Below, piece after piece: positions 8,615-15,889 of a stretch of DNA of 43,403 nt. Origin of the DNA: DATBED01 sp035480695 (lineage in GTDB: Bacteria; Patescibacteriota; Saccharimonadia; Saccharimonadales; UBA4665); the NCBI GenBank assembly GCA_035480695.1, contig DATIHM010000063.1, positions 1 through 43,403 on the forward strand, written 5' to 3'. The translations under genes were made by a program, and so were the position numbers. The notes under the pieces are model-generated. The model made no database searches, was not told the DNA's origin, and worked only from the letters and a program-made list of their open reading frames with translations. Position 1 is the stretch's first letter, and every line of letters starts with the position of its first letter.

Positions 8615-9760
8615 TTACTTGGCGACCTGTTCCCAGGGCAGTTCGGCTTTGCCGAAATGGCCGTAGGCGCTGGTCTGGCCGTAAATCGGGCGGCGCAAAT
8701 CCAGCCCGTCGCAGATGCCTTTCACGGAAGTGTCAAGCAGCTTGTCTTTGAAGGCATGCAGCTCTTTGTCGCTGGCTTTTGACGTACCGAATGTGTGGAT
8801 GGTCTGCATGAGTGGCGTCGGGCGGCCGATGACGTACGCCAGGCCGACTTCGCACTTATCGGCCATGCCGGCCGCCACGATGTTCTTGGCGATGTAGCGG
8901 GCAGCGTAGGCGCCGCTGCGGTCTACTTTGGATGGGTCTTTGCCACTAAAGGCGCCGCCGCCGACGCGAGCATAGCCGCCGTAGGTGTCAACCACGATCT
9001 TACGGCCGGTCAGTCCGGCGTCACTCTCCGGGCCTGGAATATGCCACAAACCAGTGCCGTTGATGATGATGCTATCGCCCTTGGGTAAATCGAACTTGTA
9101 GCGCTGCAGCACGGGTGTCACGATTTTGGCGATGGCGTCGGCACGGACCTGCTCGGCTAGCACCTTTTCGTCGTGCGCCACGGCCAGCACAAGCTTTTCG
9201 ACTGCGACCGGCCGGCCGTCTTTGTAGCTGACGGTCACCTGCGCCTTGCCATCCGGGCGCAACCACTCGAGGTCTTTGCTTTCGCGGGCTTCGTCGATGC
9301 GACGAGACAGGGCATGGGCCAGCGCAATCGGCAACGGCATCAGCTCAGGCGTTTCGTTGCAAGCGAAACCGAACATCATACCCTGGTCGCCGGCGCCGAG
9401 CGTGCTGTCGTCCTGGTCGACTCCCATGGCGATTTCCGGTGACTGTTGGTGCACGTCGTTAGAAAATTCGGATTCGTCACTGAAGCCCCAAGCCGGCACG
9501 GTGTAGCCGAGCTGGCGGACTTTATCGCGGGCGATCTCTTCGAAATTAAGTTTGGCTTTGGTTTTGATTTCGCCGAACAGTGCGATGCGGTTGGCGCCAG
9601 CAACCGTCTCGATGCCGGTGCGGCTGTTCGGGTCCTGTGCCAGGGCGGCGTCGACGATGGCGTCGCTGATAGCATCGCAGATCTTGTCGGGGTGTCCAGA
9701 GCACACTGACTCGCTAGTGAAGTAATCCAAAAAGTCCCAAACCAATTTTGAGTCTGCCAC
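8615..9760 (-). CDS. metK: S-adenosylmethionine synthetase
   Basis: 381 residues from the GTG at 9760. MetK makes S-adenosylmethionine from methionine and ATP in the cytoplasm as a tetramer with Mg2+ and K+. Family motifs are clear: FTSESVCSGHPDKICD with the ATP-binding His near the N-terminus, GAGDQGMMFGFA, the glycine-rich GGYARVGGGAFSGKDPSKVDRSGAYAARYIAK loop region, and a C-terminal YGHFG. Length matches the family. The reading frame continues upstream to 9853, but that stretch is the riboswitch. The GTG has AGAAAGGA nine bases upstream and begins exactly where homology begins. A SAM riboswitch precedes it, so expression should fall when SAM is plentiful. Confidence 0.97.
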   Translation of the reverse strand: MADSKLVWDFLDYFTSESVCSGHPDKICDAISDAIVDAALAQDPNSRTGIETVAGANRIALFGEIKTKAKLNFEEIARDKVRQLGYTVPAWGFSDESEFSNDVHQQSPEIAMGVDQDDSTLGAGDQGMMFGFACNETPELMPLPIALAHALSRRIDEARESKDLEWLRPDGKAQVTVSYKDGRPVAVEKLVLAVAHDEKVLAEQVRADAIAKIVTPVLQRYKFDLPKGDSIIINGTGLWHIPGPESDAGLTGRKIVVDTYGGYARVGGGAFSGKDPSKVDRSGAYAARYIAKNIVAAGMADKCEVGLAYVIGRPTPLMQTIHTFGTSKASDKELHAFKDKLLDTSVKGICDGLDLRRPIYGQTSAYGHFGKAELPWEQVAK

Positions 9761-9764
9761 GAAA

Positions 9765-9798
9765 AAATCCTTTCTACTTAATAGCGCGGAAAGGATTT
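9765..9798 (-). promoter_or_regulatory. metK expression platform: hairpin enclosing the ribosome-binding site
   Basis: AAATCCTTTC (9798-9789) and GAAAGGATTT (9774-9765) are perfect 10-bp complements around a 14-nt loop, followed on the minus strand by three more T (six in all) and then the GTG. The 3' arm contains the metK Shine-Dalgarno. The hairpin can therefore act as a U-tract terminator, as an RBS sequestrator, or both. Just upstream TTGACGTGTCAA links it to the 3' side of aptamer stem P1 and could take part in switching. Confidence 0.7.
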
Positions 9799-9806
9799 GA
9801 CACGTC

Positions 9807-9911
9807 AATATCTTCCCCGCACCGCGGGCTAGATGTAGCACCTTGCGCCCCATGGGCCAGGTTGCCGGCGGTTCAACGAGCTAGTTCTCTCCCCGCACTC
9901 TTCATATCCCG
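9807..9911 (-). ncRNA. SAM riboswitch aptamer (SAM-I-like) upstream of metK
   Basis: Read on the minus strand the segment shows the conserved SAM-I pieces in order: AAGAG after stem P1, the CCGGCAACC segment closing P2, stem P3 (ACCU.GCCC/GGGC..AGGU), the AAGGUGCUA core, AGC, and stem P4 (CCCGC/GCGGG). P1 is short (AUAU pairing, 9907-9904 with 9812-9809). It ends about 45 nt before the start codon of metK, the expected position for feedback control by S-adenosylmethionine. A covariance-model search should assign it to RF00162 or to a sister of the SAM clan. Confidence 0.85.
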
Positions 9912-9966
9912 ATTGTTAATGCAGACTATTGTAGCAGACTCAAGCGGGCTGGCAAGCCGCTGCCGC

Positions 9967-10758
9967 TTAGTCGGGGATGACGGCGCCCTGCGTCTGGCCA
10001 TGGTCGGTCTGGGCATCGTAATTATCGTTAGCCCAGTTGAGCGCGGCCAGGTCAGCGTTGGCCGTGGCGTCCGCAGCCTGCTTGATGCCGCTGCAGCTGA
10101 CGCCTTGCAAACCCTTCAAATCCTGCTTGATTTTGCTGGCATATTGGATGTCGAGGTCGCGGTGGCCGTTCTCGTGGGTCTGTAGGTTGGCCATGAAGCT
10201 GCGCCATTTGGCGGCGTAGCCCGAGTCGCTGCTGGCCGTCGGGTTCCAGTCCGGCAGCACCTGGCCGACATGCACGCCGACTGCCACATTGACGATGCTA
10301 CAGGTCAATCCGTCCGTCGTGTAATCGTAAAGCCAGTTCATCGTGTAATAAGTGCCGGCCGCGAAATCCTCGCCGGACTGGCTGACTTGCGAGCACTGCT
10401 TAATTTGGGCCTGCACTTGGGCGGCCGTGTTTCCATACACCTGATAATAAATCGGCTGGTCGACGACTTGCGAAACGCCATTCTGGCCTGGCGACAAGCT
10501 GATGGCCGCAGGGTCAAGGTCGAGATTGGATTTGTTGCATGTCGGGGCGGCGACCGGCGGCGGGGGGCTGGTTTTCTTGGCGGGTACAGGGATTGCAGAG
10601 ACCCTCGCAGTAGGCGCTGCAACGCCACCTGATTGGACTCGCACATCCTTGCTGGCCCACCCTACTGCCTCCACGGAGCCAGCCGGCCGGTTGGTAGCCA
10701 TAAAGACAGCCGAAACGACCAACAGCGAAGTCAGTGCGAGCTTGAAAAATCCTCTCAT
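9967..10758 (-). CDS. secreted DUF922 zinc-dependent protease
   Basis: 263 residues from the ATG at 10758, which has AGGTG seven bases upstream; a GTG two codons earlier lies too close to that site. A signal peptide (about 1-22) precedes a Pro/Val/Ala linker and a domain of about 170 residues with the DUF922 (COG5661) order: YYQVYGNTAAQVQAQI, then NWLYDYTTDGLTC, then VLPDWNP, then the HENGH motif (His195-Glu-x-x-His199 from the chosen start), the HExxH zinc site. Four cysteines suggest disulfides outside the cell. The substrate is unknown. It lies downstream of gene 10820-11566 on the same strand but has its own leader. Confidence 0.85.
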   Translation of the reverse strand: MRGFFKLALTSLLVVSAVFMATNRPAGSVEAVGWASKDVRVQSGGVAAPTARVSAIPVPAKKTSPPPPVAAPTCNKSNLDLDPAAISLSPGQNGVSQVVDQPIYYQVYGNTAAQVQAQIKQCSQVSQSGEDFAAGTYYTMNWLYDYTTDGLTCSIVNVAVGVHVGQVLPDWNPTASSDSGYAAKWRSFMANLQTHENGHRDLDIQYASKIKQDLKGLQGVSCSGIKQAADATANADLAALNWANDNYDAQTDHGQTQGAVIPD

Positions 10759-10819
10759 ATCCACACCTGTTAAGGGTAATCAGTATAATACCACAAACTC
10801 GCTAATTTTTCAAGTGTTT

Positions 10820-11566
10820 TTACGGAGATGTGGGGTCGGTCGGCGGCGTTGTGCCATCTGTCGGAGGGGTCGTCCCATCAGTCGGTGGAGGCGTGCCGTC
10901 GGTGGGAGGAGTTGTTCCGTCCGTAGGTGGAGTAGTCGTATCAGTCGGCGGAGGCGTCGTTGTATCAGTCGGTGGCGAAGTTATCTGCGACGTATCGCCC
11001 GCTGGCGGCGTTGACGACGTGCTGGAACTCGCCGGCTGACTCGATGTACTTGAAGTGACCTTAGATGAACTCACCTTTTTGGTCGTGTAGGTTGCCGTGG
11101 CGGCCGGGCGGGTTTGCGGCTGGGTAGTCGTCGCTGGGTTTGAGGGGGCAGTATCCGTAGTCGTTTTGGTCTGTGTAGTTTGCGGCGTCGGCTTATTGTC
11201 GGTGTGCGGCTGGTTGCCATAGCTCCCGGTCATCGCCAAAACACCTCCGGTTATGCAGGCCACGAACACCCCTGCAAACAAAATGATAAACAGCTTCTTG
11301 TGCCGTGCCACAAATCCCAGCTGCCGCACCGGAATCGCCACCGGCTCCCGCACGACCATCTTGTCGCCCAGCACCAGTTCCGGACCTTTGATGTGATAAG
11401 TATTGCCGACGCTCATCGAGCTGACCATCCGCAAGTTGCGGCTGAGCGACACGCGGAAACCCTCCGCGGTCTTAAAGACCAGCTGGATGTATTTCTGGCC
11501 CGGCTTGTATTGCCGGCGTACCAGAACACCCTGAAAATCAGCTATGTTTTCGGCGGATGCGTACAT
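10820..11566 (-). CDS. bitopic membrane protein with Pro/Thr-rich repeat tail
   Basis: 248 residues. The N-terminal cytoplasmic part (1-88) is a small beta domain (IADFQGVLVRRQYKPGQKYIQLVFKT..., possibly OB- or SH3-like). One membrane helix (about 91-112) follows. The remainder is Thr/Pro/Ser-rich and ends in tandem copies of PPTDGTT/PPTDTTT, which look like a wall-spanning or mucin-like stalk. The DNA repeats are visible as a repeated unit at 10840-10980. No LPXTG signal follows the tail. TTGCAA and TATATT (19-bp spacer) lie upstream, and GGGAA precedes the ATG. No family is recognised; a function in surface display or sensing is only inference. Confidence 0.7.
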   Translation of the reverse strand: MYASAENIADFQGVLVRRQYKPGQKYIQLVFKTAEGFRVSLSRNLRMVSSMSVGNTYHIKGPELVLGDKMVVREPVAIPVRQLGFVARHKKLFIILFAGVFVACITGGVLAMTGSYGNQPHTDNKPTPQTTQTKTTTDTAPSNPATTTQPQTRPAATATYTTKKVSSSKVTSSTSSQPASSSTSSTPPAGDTSQITSPPTDTTTPPPTDTTTPPTDGTTPPTDGTPPPTDGTTPPTDGTTPPTDPTSP

Positions 11567-11635
11567 TTCCCGTTTTCCCCTCGTCTACTAACAATATACC
11601 ACGATTTCGGTTGTGCTTTGCAAGAGCCAACCTCT

Positions 11636-11664
11636 TTGAATACCGCCCTTTTCTAAGGTATAAT
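11636..11664 (+). promoter_or_regulatory. promoter of tRNA-Gln
   Basis: TTGAAT (11636-11641), a 17-bp spacer and a perfect TATAAT (11659-11664) stand 11 nt before the mature tRNA 5' end. Confidence 0.8.
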
Positions 11665-11675
11665 TAACGCCGCGC

Positions 11676-11749
11676 TGGGGATTGGCCAAGTGGTAAGGCA
11701 ACGGGTTCTGGTCCCGTGATCGGGGGTTCGAATCCCTCATCCCCAGCCA
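11676..11749 (+). tRNA. tRNA-Gln (anticodon CTG), CCA encoded
   Basis: The acceptor stem TGGGGAT/ATCCCCA is fully paired. The anticodon arm ACGGG-TTCTGGT-CCCGT gives anticodon CTG. The T arm GGGGG-TTCGAAT-CCCTC is standard apart from the closing pair, and the discriminator G is followed by an encoded CCA (11747-11749). The weak U1-A72 pair and G2-C71, G3-C70 are known glutaminyl-tRNA identity elements. A damaged copy lies at 15114-15187. Confidence 0.95.
11681..11748 (+). repeat. direct repeat copy 1 (tRNA-Gln sequence)
   Basis: These 68 bases recur at 15119-15186 with one difference (C at 11714, T at 15152). Copy 1 is inside the intact tRNA-Gln gene. The two copies bound about 3.4 kb, as attachment-site repeats of an integrated element would. 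Confidence 0.85.
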
Positions 11750-11765
11750 AGCATAAGCGGTATGC

Positions 11766-11771
11766 TACAAT
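11766..11771 (+). promoter_or_regulatory. extended -10 box of leaderless-type promoter for the DUF805 gene
   Basis: TGCTACAAT (TG at 11763-11764, hexamer 11766-11771) stands six bases before the ATG at 11778. It is embedded in a small inverted repeat AGCATA/TATGCT (11750-11766) directly after the tRNA CCA. Confidence 0.45.
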
Positions 11772-11777
11772 TGCACA

Positions 11778-12167
11778 ATGAACCCTTTTACTCATAGCAT
11801 AGACCGCAAAAGTTATCTTTTATGGAATGTCGTTTTAGCGCTCGTTTAATATCCACTTCACTCTATCTTTAGCTCCTCTAACATTTTAATCGCATATTAC
11901 GGCGTTACTTTCCTGATGCTGCTTCTGCTAATGGCAAGACGACTGCAGAATACTGGACTTAATATGTGGCTACTGTTAGCTTTTTTGCTACCCATTGCCG
12001 ACGCATTACTATGGGTAGCGTTATTTTTTATTCCACCTAATAGCCCCGACCCTACACTTTACAGGTCAAGAACAGGCCTAGGATTTAAAGCACTCATTGG
12101 CTTAGTGATTCTTATCTTTGTAGCAGTTATGATTATAATGATTGGTCCAAAATTTATTGGGAATTAG
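11778..12167 (+). pseudogene. DUF805-like membrane protein gene with in-frame stop
   Basis: Reading from the ATG at 11778 gives MNPFTHSIDRKSYLLWNVV.., the usual DUF805 opening before the first helix. A TAA at 11847-11849 then stops it after 23 codons. The same frame continues unbroken to 12167 with further helices and ARRLQNTGLNMWLLL, the DUF805 'RRLHDtgrSGWwlL' motif, followed by an IP/NSPDP segment and a final helix. The simplest reading is one nonsense mutation in an otherwise intact gene. Restart at ATG 11916 or 11931 would give a protein of at most 83 residues lacking the first helices. A sequencing error is an alternative. Confidence 0.65.
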
Positions 12168-12379
12168 CGTCCGTGATACCTAGAAAGAGGAAGTTGCTAA
12201 GATTGTTTAAGCTACCCAGCTAAGCCAAAAGAGCTTTCACTCTTACCATTGACGCAGGGTCCAATAGCAAGACTCAAAGTTCTGAAATCCGACCAAAGCC
12301 CCAGCCAATATTTTTGTATCCGTAAAACTATGTAAGCCAAGTGGAACGTTCGAACTTGGATTTCACTTAGAGTCTTCTA

Positions 12380-12820
12380 TTATTTCTGAAGCTGCTCAGC
12401 CAATTCTAAGATGATTCCTTCCGGGCCGCGGAAGTAGCATAGCTTGTACATGTTTTCGTAATTGTAAGTGTCCACAAAAACTTCATAGCCCTTTTGTTTC
12501 ATGGTGTCTACGATGTCTTCAATATTCTCTACTACTAAGGCGAGATGCCGCATACCGTGCGAGTAAATGAAATTCTCTTGCACTCCCGATTTGTCTAATG
12601 GATTAAGAAATTTTGCCAACTCCAAGTTTATTTGCCCGTTCGGTGCCCGCATGAAGACAATTTGAGACTTGGCGTTTTTGAACCCCGTTACTTTGTCCAG
12701 CAGTTCACTCTGCTCTTCGGCTTCACCCTGAACTGTAAGGCCAAAATCAAGGAAAAACTCCTTTGCGGCCGTTAAGTCATTTACGACGATGCCGATATGG
12801 TCAATACGCTGAATTTTCAT
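12380..12820 (-). CDS. VOC-family (glyoxalase-like) metalloprotein
   Basis: 146 residues, one vicinal-oxygen-chelate unit with two beta-alpha-beta-beta-beta modules. Likely metal ligands are His8 (IDHIGI), Glu67 (NLELA), His92 (MRHLALVV) and Glu139 (IILELAE), the full set seen in glyoxalase I and methylmalonyl-CoA epimerase-like enzymes. The spacing and HIGIVV opening resemble the epimerase/lactoylglutathione-lyase branch, but the substrate cannot be told. No clear Shine-Dalgarno precedes the ATG. The gene stands alone between the two tRNA-Gln copies and is lower in GC than the left-hand region. Confidence 0.82.
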   Translation of the reverse strand: MKIQRIDHIGIVVNDLTAAKEFFLDFGLTVQGEAEEQSELLDKVTGFKNAKSQIVFMRAPNGQINLELAKFLNPLDKSGVQENFIYSHGMRHLALVVENIEDIVDTMKQKGYEVFVDTYNYENMYKLCYFRGPEGIILELAEQLQK

Positions 12821-13166
12821 CTTACAAGCTTAACAGTGATGTTCTAACATTGTCTATGTACTCAGCCAGGTATTACACCAAAGGTGTCCTGAGTGGTCAC
12901 TTTTCATAACGTAATCCTGGTTCAAGTTCAGTGACGCTAGTGATGAGGTCTTCAGCATCTACTACTGACCATAAGACCAAAGATAGAAGCTACTTTTGAC
13001 TAGCTCAAGGAACACATGCATCTAGTCACTTCATTTCCAAGGAGCATTAAAGGCTACTTCGCACACTACCTACGAGTACTGCTAGGCTACCAGATGAGGC
13101 AGGTTTCGTGATTCTGGTATAGGTTTATTGCCTGTCGGTAAACTTATATCGTAGTCATCTCAGTTC
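12821..13166. other. intergenic region without recognised features
   Basis: No convincing gene, hairpin terminator or promoter pair was found in these 346 bases. Composition is more A/T-rich than the flanking surface genes. Confidence 0.4.
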
Positions 13167-14978
13167 TTAAGTTCCGTAGTTACTGAGCAACCTGCTAAGG
13201 TCAAAGATGTTGACTACTCCGTCGCTGTTAAAGTCTTCTGGAAGGCCTGAGCCAGATTGCTGCCAGTGGTTCAGGAAGGTGGAGAGGTCAAAGATGTTGA
13301 CATGGCCGTCACCGTTCAGGTCGCCGATGACTCCACTGCCCGTGGTGCTTACCGCGACGTTGCAGACTGTGTGGGATCCGCTGGAGTCAATGATTGCCCA
13401 GTTGTTTAGGTTTGTTACAGATGCTTGCTCGGTCCTAAAGGCATAGTTGGTAGCCAAATTGACTGGTGTGCCTCCGGCAGGCGTGACTACCACGCTGTAG
13501 GTATGGGCTGGGATATTGACGGTTAGCTTGAAGTGATAGCTGGTGCCGGCAGTGTAGGGGACGGAGGCGTCGGCAGTGTAAGTGCCGGCATTTACTGCAT
13601 CGATAACCCCGGTGCCTTCAAAAGCCACAATAGCGGCCAGATTGGTATAAGCGCTGGCGGCCCCATTGCTCAAGCCGGTGACGGCATTTATGCCATTGGC
13701 GCTGGGAGTGGCATCGAAGTCAAAAGTAAAGCTGCCGGTTTGGTTGGTTATGGAATTGTTTTGCCAAGATGCGGAAGCTGTGGAGCAGTTACCGCCAGAC
13801 ACTTGGTACTCATAAGCCCCGATGTCATAGGCACTGCCTTGGGGGCGGGTGGTGCCGGCTTTGTCGGTAGTGGCATAGGGAACTGTGGTGCCGTTGTCGA
13901 TGGCCAGTGAGCCCGCCGCCAAGCGGTAGTCACCGGTGCCGGCGTTGACGAAGCCGCCGCTGGCTGCGGTCTGATTACTGCTGCCGCAATTGGCCGCGGT
14001 AGCACCACCATTAGCGTCATGAATAAACATGTTGTGGTCGCAAACCAGGCCAGAGACAGATCCACCGCTGAAAGGCAGGCTGACAATATTGTTGCGCAAC
14101 GTGACATTAGTTGATGCGCCAAAGTCGATGTCCGTACCGCCATTAGAGTTGTACGGCTGGGCGTTGATAATGGTGTTGTTGTAGATCTCAACGTTGGTCG
14201 AGAAACGCACAACTATACCCCAGGCAGCCGTGTTCTGGCCATCTATGACGTTATTGTAAATCTTGGCGCCATTAGTTCCCGGATAGTGATAGAACTGAAT
14301 ACCGGCGCCGTGGCCGCCCTCAATGGTATTGCCGCTGATGTTGATGTTCTTGTTACCGTAGGAGACATAGATACCATGGAAATTAGCTGGCGGTGAATTA
14401 TAAGTGCCGGTATTGAGGATAAAGTTATTAGAGAGGGTGTCATTAGTCGAGTAGGTAGTGCAGGTGCCGGGGGAAACGTCAGTACAGCCGACTCCGCCAA
14501 TCCAGATGCCGGTGCCAGGGTAGTTCTGTATCGTGAGGCCGTTGACGGTCGTATAGCTTATGCCGTTGAATCCGTTGATAAACGGATCGTTGCTGATGTT
14601 CTGGCCGTCAAAGACCGGCGTCTCGCCTGGGTAGTTGGTGAAGGTGATGGGACTAGTCGAGGTTCCGCTAGGTGCCGGCCAATTGATATTCTCTTGGCCG
14701 GTGTAAGTGCCGCCCCTGGCATACAGGGTATCCCCGGGCTGTAACAGTGTGGCGGCATGAGCGATTGTTTTGCAGGGCGATGCCAGACTGCAAGCACTGC
14801 TATCTGAGCCGGTAGGGGTGATGTAGTAGCTGGTGCCCGTAGCAGCATGCGATAGCACCAAAAAATACGAGCCGATCCCCGCAAAGATTATGGCAGCAAG
14901 CAAACGCTGAATATGTGAGGAGCGGCTATTATATAGGCTACGTGAGTGGCTGGCGGTTTTCGCAATAAGGTGTTTCAT
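13167..14978 (-). CDS. secreted parallel beta-helix protein with dockerin-like C-terminus
   Basis: 603 residues from the ATG at 14978. A longer start upstream is disfavoured because TATAAT lies across it at about 15000. An N-terminal basic region and hydrophobic segment (about 25-46, ending SHA) direct export. Residues 50-350 are a right-handed beta-helix of pectate-lyase/Chondroitinase-B type (SPITFTNYPGETPVFDG, TVNGLTIQNYPG, INISGNTIEGG, VEIYNNTIINAQ), closing with AIDNGTT...DIGAYEYQ, the 'choice-of-anchor Q' ending. A LamG/carbohydrate-binding-like sandwich follows (about 375-535). Two dockerin-I-like Ca2+ loops end the protein: DLNGDGHVNIFDLSTFLNHW and DFNSDGVVNIFDLSRLLSNY. Polysaccharide binding or cleavage at the surface is inferred. 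No catalytic residue set could be confirmed. Confidence 0.85.
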   Translation of the reverse strand: MKHLIAKTASHSRSLYNSRSSHIQRLLAAIIFAGIGSYFLVLSHAATGTSYYITPTGSDSSACSLASPCKTIAHAATLLQPGDTLYARGGTYTGQENINWPAPSGTSTSPITFTNYPGETPVFDGQNISNDPFINGFNGISYTTVNGLTIQNYPGTGIWIGGVGCTDVSPGTCTTYSTNDTLSNNFILNTGTYNSPPANFHGIYVSYGNKNINISGNTIEGGHGAGIQFYHYPGTNGAKIYNNVIDGQNTAAWGIVVRFSTNVEIYNNTIINAQPYNSNGGTDIDFGASTNVTLRNNIVSLPFSGGSVSGLVCDHNMFIHDANGGATAANCGSSNQTAASGGFVNAGTGDYRLAAGSLAIDNGTTVPYATTDKAGTTRPQGSAYDIGAYEYQVSGGNCSTASASWQNNSITNQTGSFTFDFDATPSANGINAVTGLSNGAASAYTNLAAIVAFEGTGVIDAVNAGTYTADASVPYTAGTSYHFKLTVNIPAHTYSVVVTPAGGTPVNLATNYAFRTEQASVTNLNNWAIIDSSGSHTVCNVAVSTTGSGVIGDLNGDGHVNIFDLSTFLNHWQQSGSGLPEDFNSDGVVNIFDLSRLLSNYGT

Positions 14979-15095
14979 TTGAAGTTGGAGTCTACGCCTA
15001 ATTATATGCCGCAATGCTTCAATTTAAACATTATTGTGGAAACGCATCTAGCATAATGCGCCTCCCGCGGCCTAGTTTCTTGGTTCGTCTTGGGG

Positions 15096-15101
15096 TATAA
15101 T
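15096..15101 (+). promoter_or_regulatory. -10 box retained upstream of the damaged tRNA-Gln copy
   Basis: TATAAT occurs in the same context (GGTATAATT.A..GCCG) as before the intact tRNA. The -35 position reads TAGTTT, so the promoter is probably weaker. Confidence 0.5.
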
Positions 15102-15113
15102 TTACTGCCGTAA

Positions 15114-15187
15114 TGAGAATTGGCCAAGTGGTAAGGCAACGGGTTCTGGTCTCGTGATCGGGGGTTCGAATCCCTCATCCCCAGCCG
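15114..15187 (+). pseudogene. damaged second copy of tRNA-Gln (CTG)
   Basis: From base 15119 it matches the intact tRNA with a single change (anticodon-stem C to T, giving a G-U pair). The 5' acceptor strand reads TGAGAAT against ATCCCCA, with two A-C mismatches (positions 3-70 and 5-68). The 3' end is CCG, not CCA. These changes hit a glutaminyl-tRNA identity pair and the acceptor stem, so I call it a pseudogene. A poorly charged but expressed tRNA cannot be excluded because the -10 box survives. Confidence 0.7.
15119..15186 (+). repeat. direct repeat copy 2 (tRNA-Gln sequence)
   Basis: Second copy of the 68-base repeat found at 11681-11748, with one mismatch and in the same orientation. 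Confidence 0.85.
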
Positions 15188-15211
15188 TATCAAGCAAATC
15201 CGAAACCGGCT

Positions 15212-15439
15212 TTAACCGTCTTTAATGATGTGATTAGTCAGTTTTACAGCCAGGGGTTGCATAAATAATACGGCCGGGAAGGCAATCACCAGGCTGATGC
15301 CCCATCTTTTGAGATACGCCGCCGTGAACACCGCAGCAAGACTTTTAGCCACGATGGTGTTAATCGCGCACACCAATCCAGTCATCGGTAAGACAAGCAG
15401 AAAACTCTGGATGTATCTTCGATAGCGCTTATCTATCAT
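15212..15439 (-). CDS. DUF2798-like two-helix membrane protein
   Basis: 75 residues from the ATG at 15439 (MIDKRYRRYIQSFLL). Two membrane helices (about 10-32 and 43-63) with 'RRYIQSFLLVLPMTG' and 'WGISLVIAFPAVLFMQPLA..' fit DUF2798, a small family of unknown function. A much longer frame extends upstream but runs through the divergent promoter and the opposite gene, so it is rejected. TGCTACATT, an extended -10, stands seven bases before this ATG, suggesting a leaderless message. Divergent from 15477-15668. Confidence 0.65.
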   Translation of the reverse strand: MIDKRYRRYIQSFLLVLPMTGLVCAINTIVAKSLAAVFTAAYLKRWGISLVIAFPAVLFMQPLAVKLTNHIIKDG

Positions 15440-15476
15440 TGATTCAAATGTAGCATAGCCTTGATATAATATAGGT
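15440..15476. promoter_or_regulatory. 37-bp divergent, probably leaderless promoter region
   Basis: Only 37 bp separate the two ATGs. On the plus strand TATAAT (15465-15470) is six bases before ATG 15477. On the minus strand TGC-TACATT (hexamer 15452-15447) is seven bases before ATG 15439. Neither gene has room for a leader or Shine-Dalgarno, and each promoter must reach into the other's sequence for a -35 contact. Confidence 0.55.
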
Positions 15477-15668
15477 ATGAGAAAATTGCTTTGCATAACG
15501 TTGATTGTCGGCTTCCTATTCATTGACTTCTTATTTTTCCACGACATTTTTAAACCCGGTGAAATTACCACACTCCCCCAGTACTTAACAGGCTTATTGA
15601 GTATCCCCGTAATGCTTTTGTCCCTACAGGCCTTATTACGCGACGACAAACACGCCAAAAACAGCTAA
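15477..15668 (+). CDS. small two-helix membrane protein, unknown
   Basis: 63 residues: a strongly hydrophobic N-terminal helix (4-23), a short polar loop (FKPGEITTLPQY), a second helix (36-55) and a charged tail (RDDKHAKNS). No family recognised. The support is a perfect TATAAT at leaderless distance and the membrane pattern. Divergent from the DUF2798-like gene, with which it may share control. Confidence 0.5.
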   Translation: MRKLLCITLIVGFLFIDFLFFHDIFKPGEITTLPQYLTGLLSIPVMLLSLQALLRDDKHAKNS

Positions 15669-15889
15669 GAAATCCGGGGAGCGATCCGAGAAGCAGCTGA
15701 GCTCTACGTCGTTGCTCGAGCCATCGTATGCGAAAACGTGATAAATGTAAGATGTTACTGGGCGCATATCTGTGTTTACTCCCCCAACTGCTGGCAAACT
15801 GTGTCCTGGTCTTAGTTGCAATCAAGCTATTTACATATTGCCCTCACTTGATTATAGTGCGATATATTATAAAGTGTGACGGAGTTTCT
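15669..15889. other. intergenic region, nothing firm
   Basis: Possible reading frames on both strands lack family features. The frame leading into the next gene has no ribosome-binding site before 15881. No terminator hairpin with a T run is seen. Confidence 0.35.

Noticed and set aside
9761..9853. N-terminal extension of metK from an upstream ATG
   Set aside because: The stretch is the SAM riboswitch and its expression platform. Homology and the ribosome-binding site both point to GTG 9760.
10830..11000. Tandem DNA repeats as a CRISPR-like array
   Set aside because: The repeats are short, have no unique spacers of constant length and encode the PPTDGTT tail of the gene at 10820-11566.
15002..15193. 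Minus-strand frame of 63 residues over the second tRNA-Gln
   Set aside because: It is the reverse complement of a tRNA-like sequence, a common false gene call.
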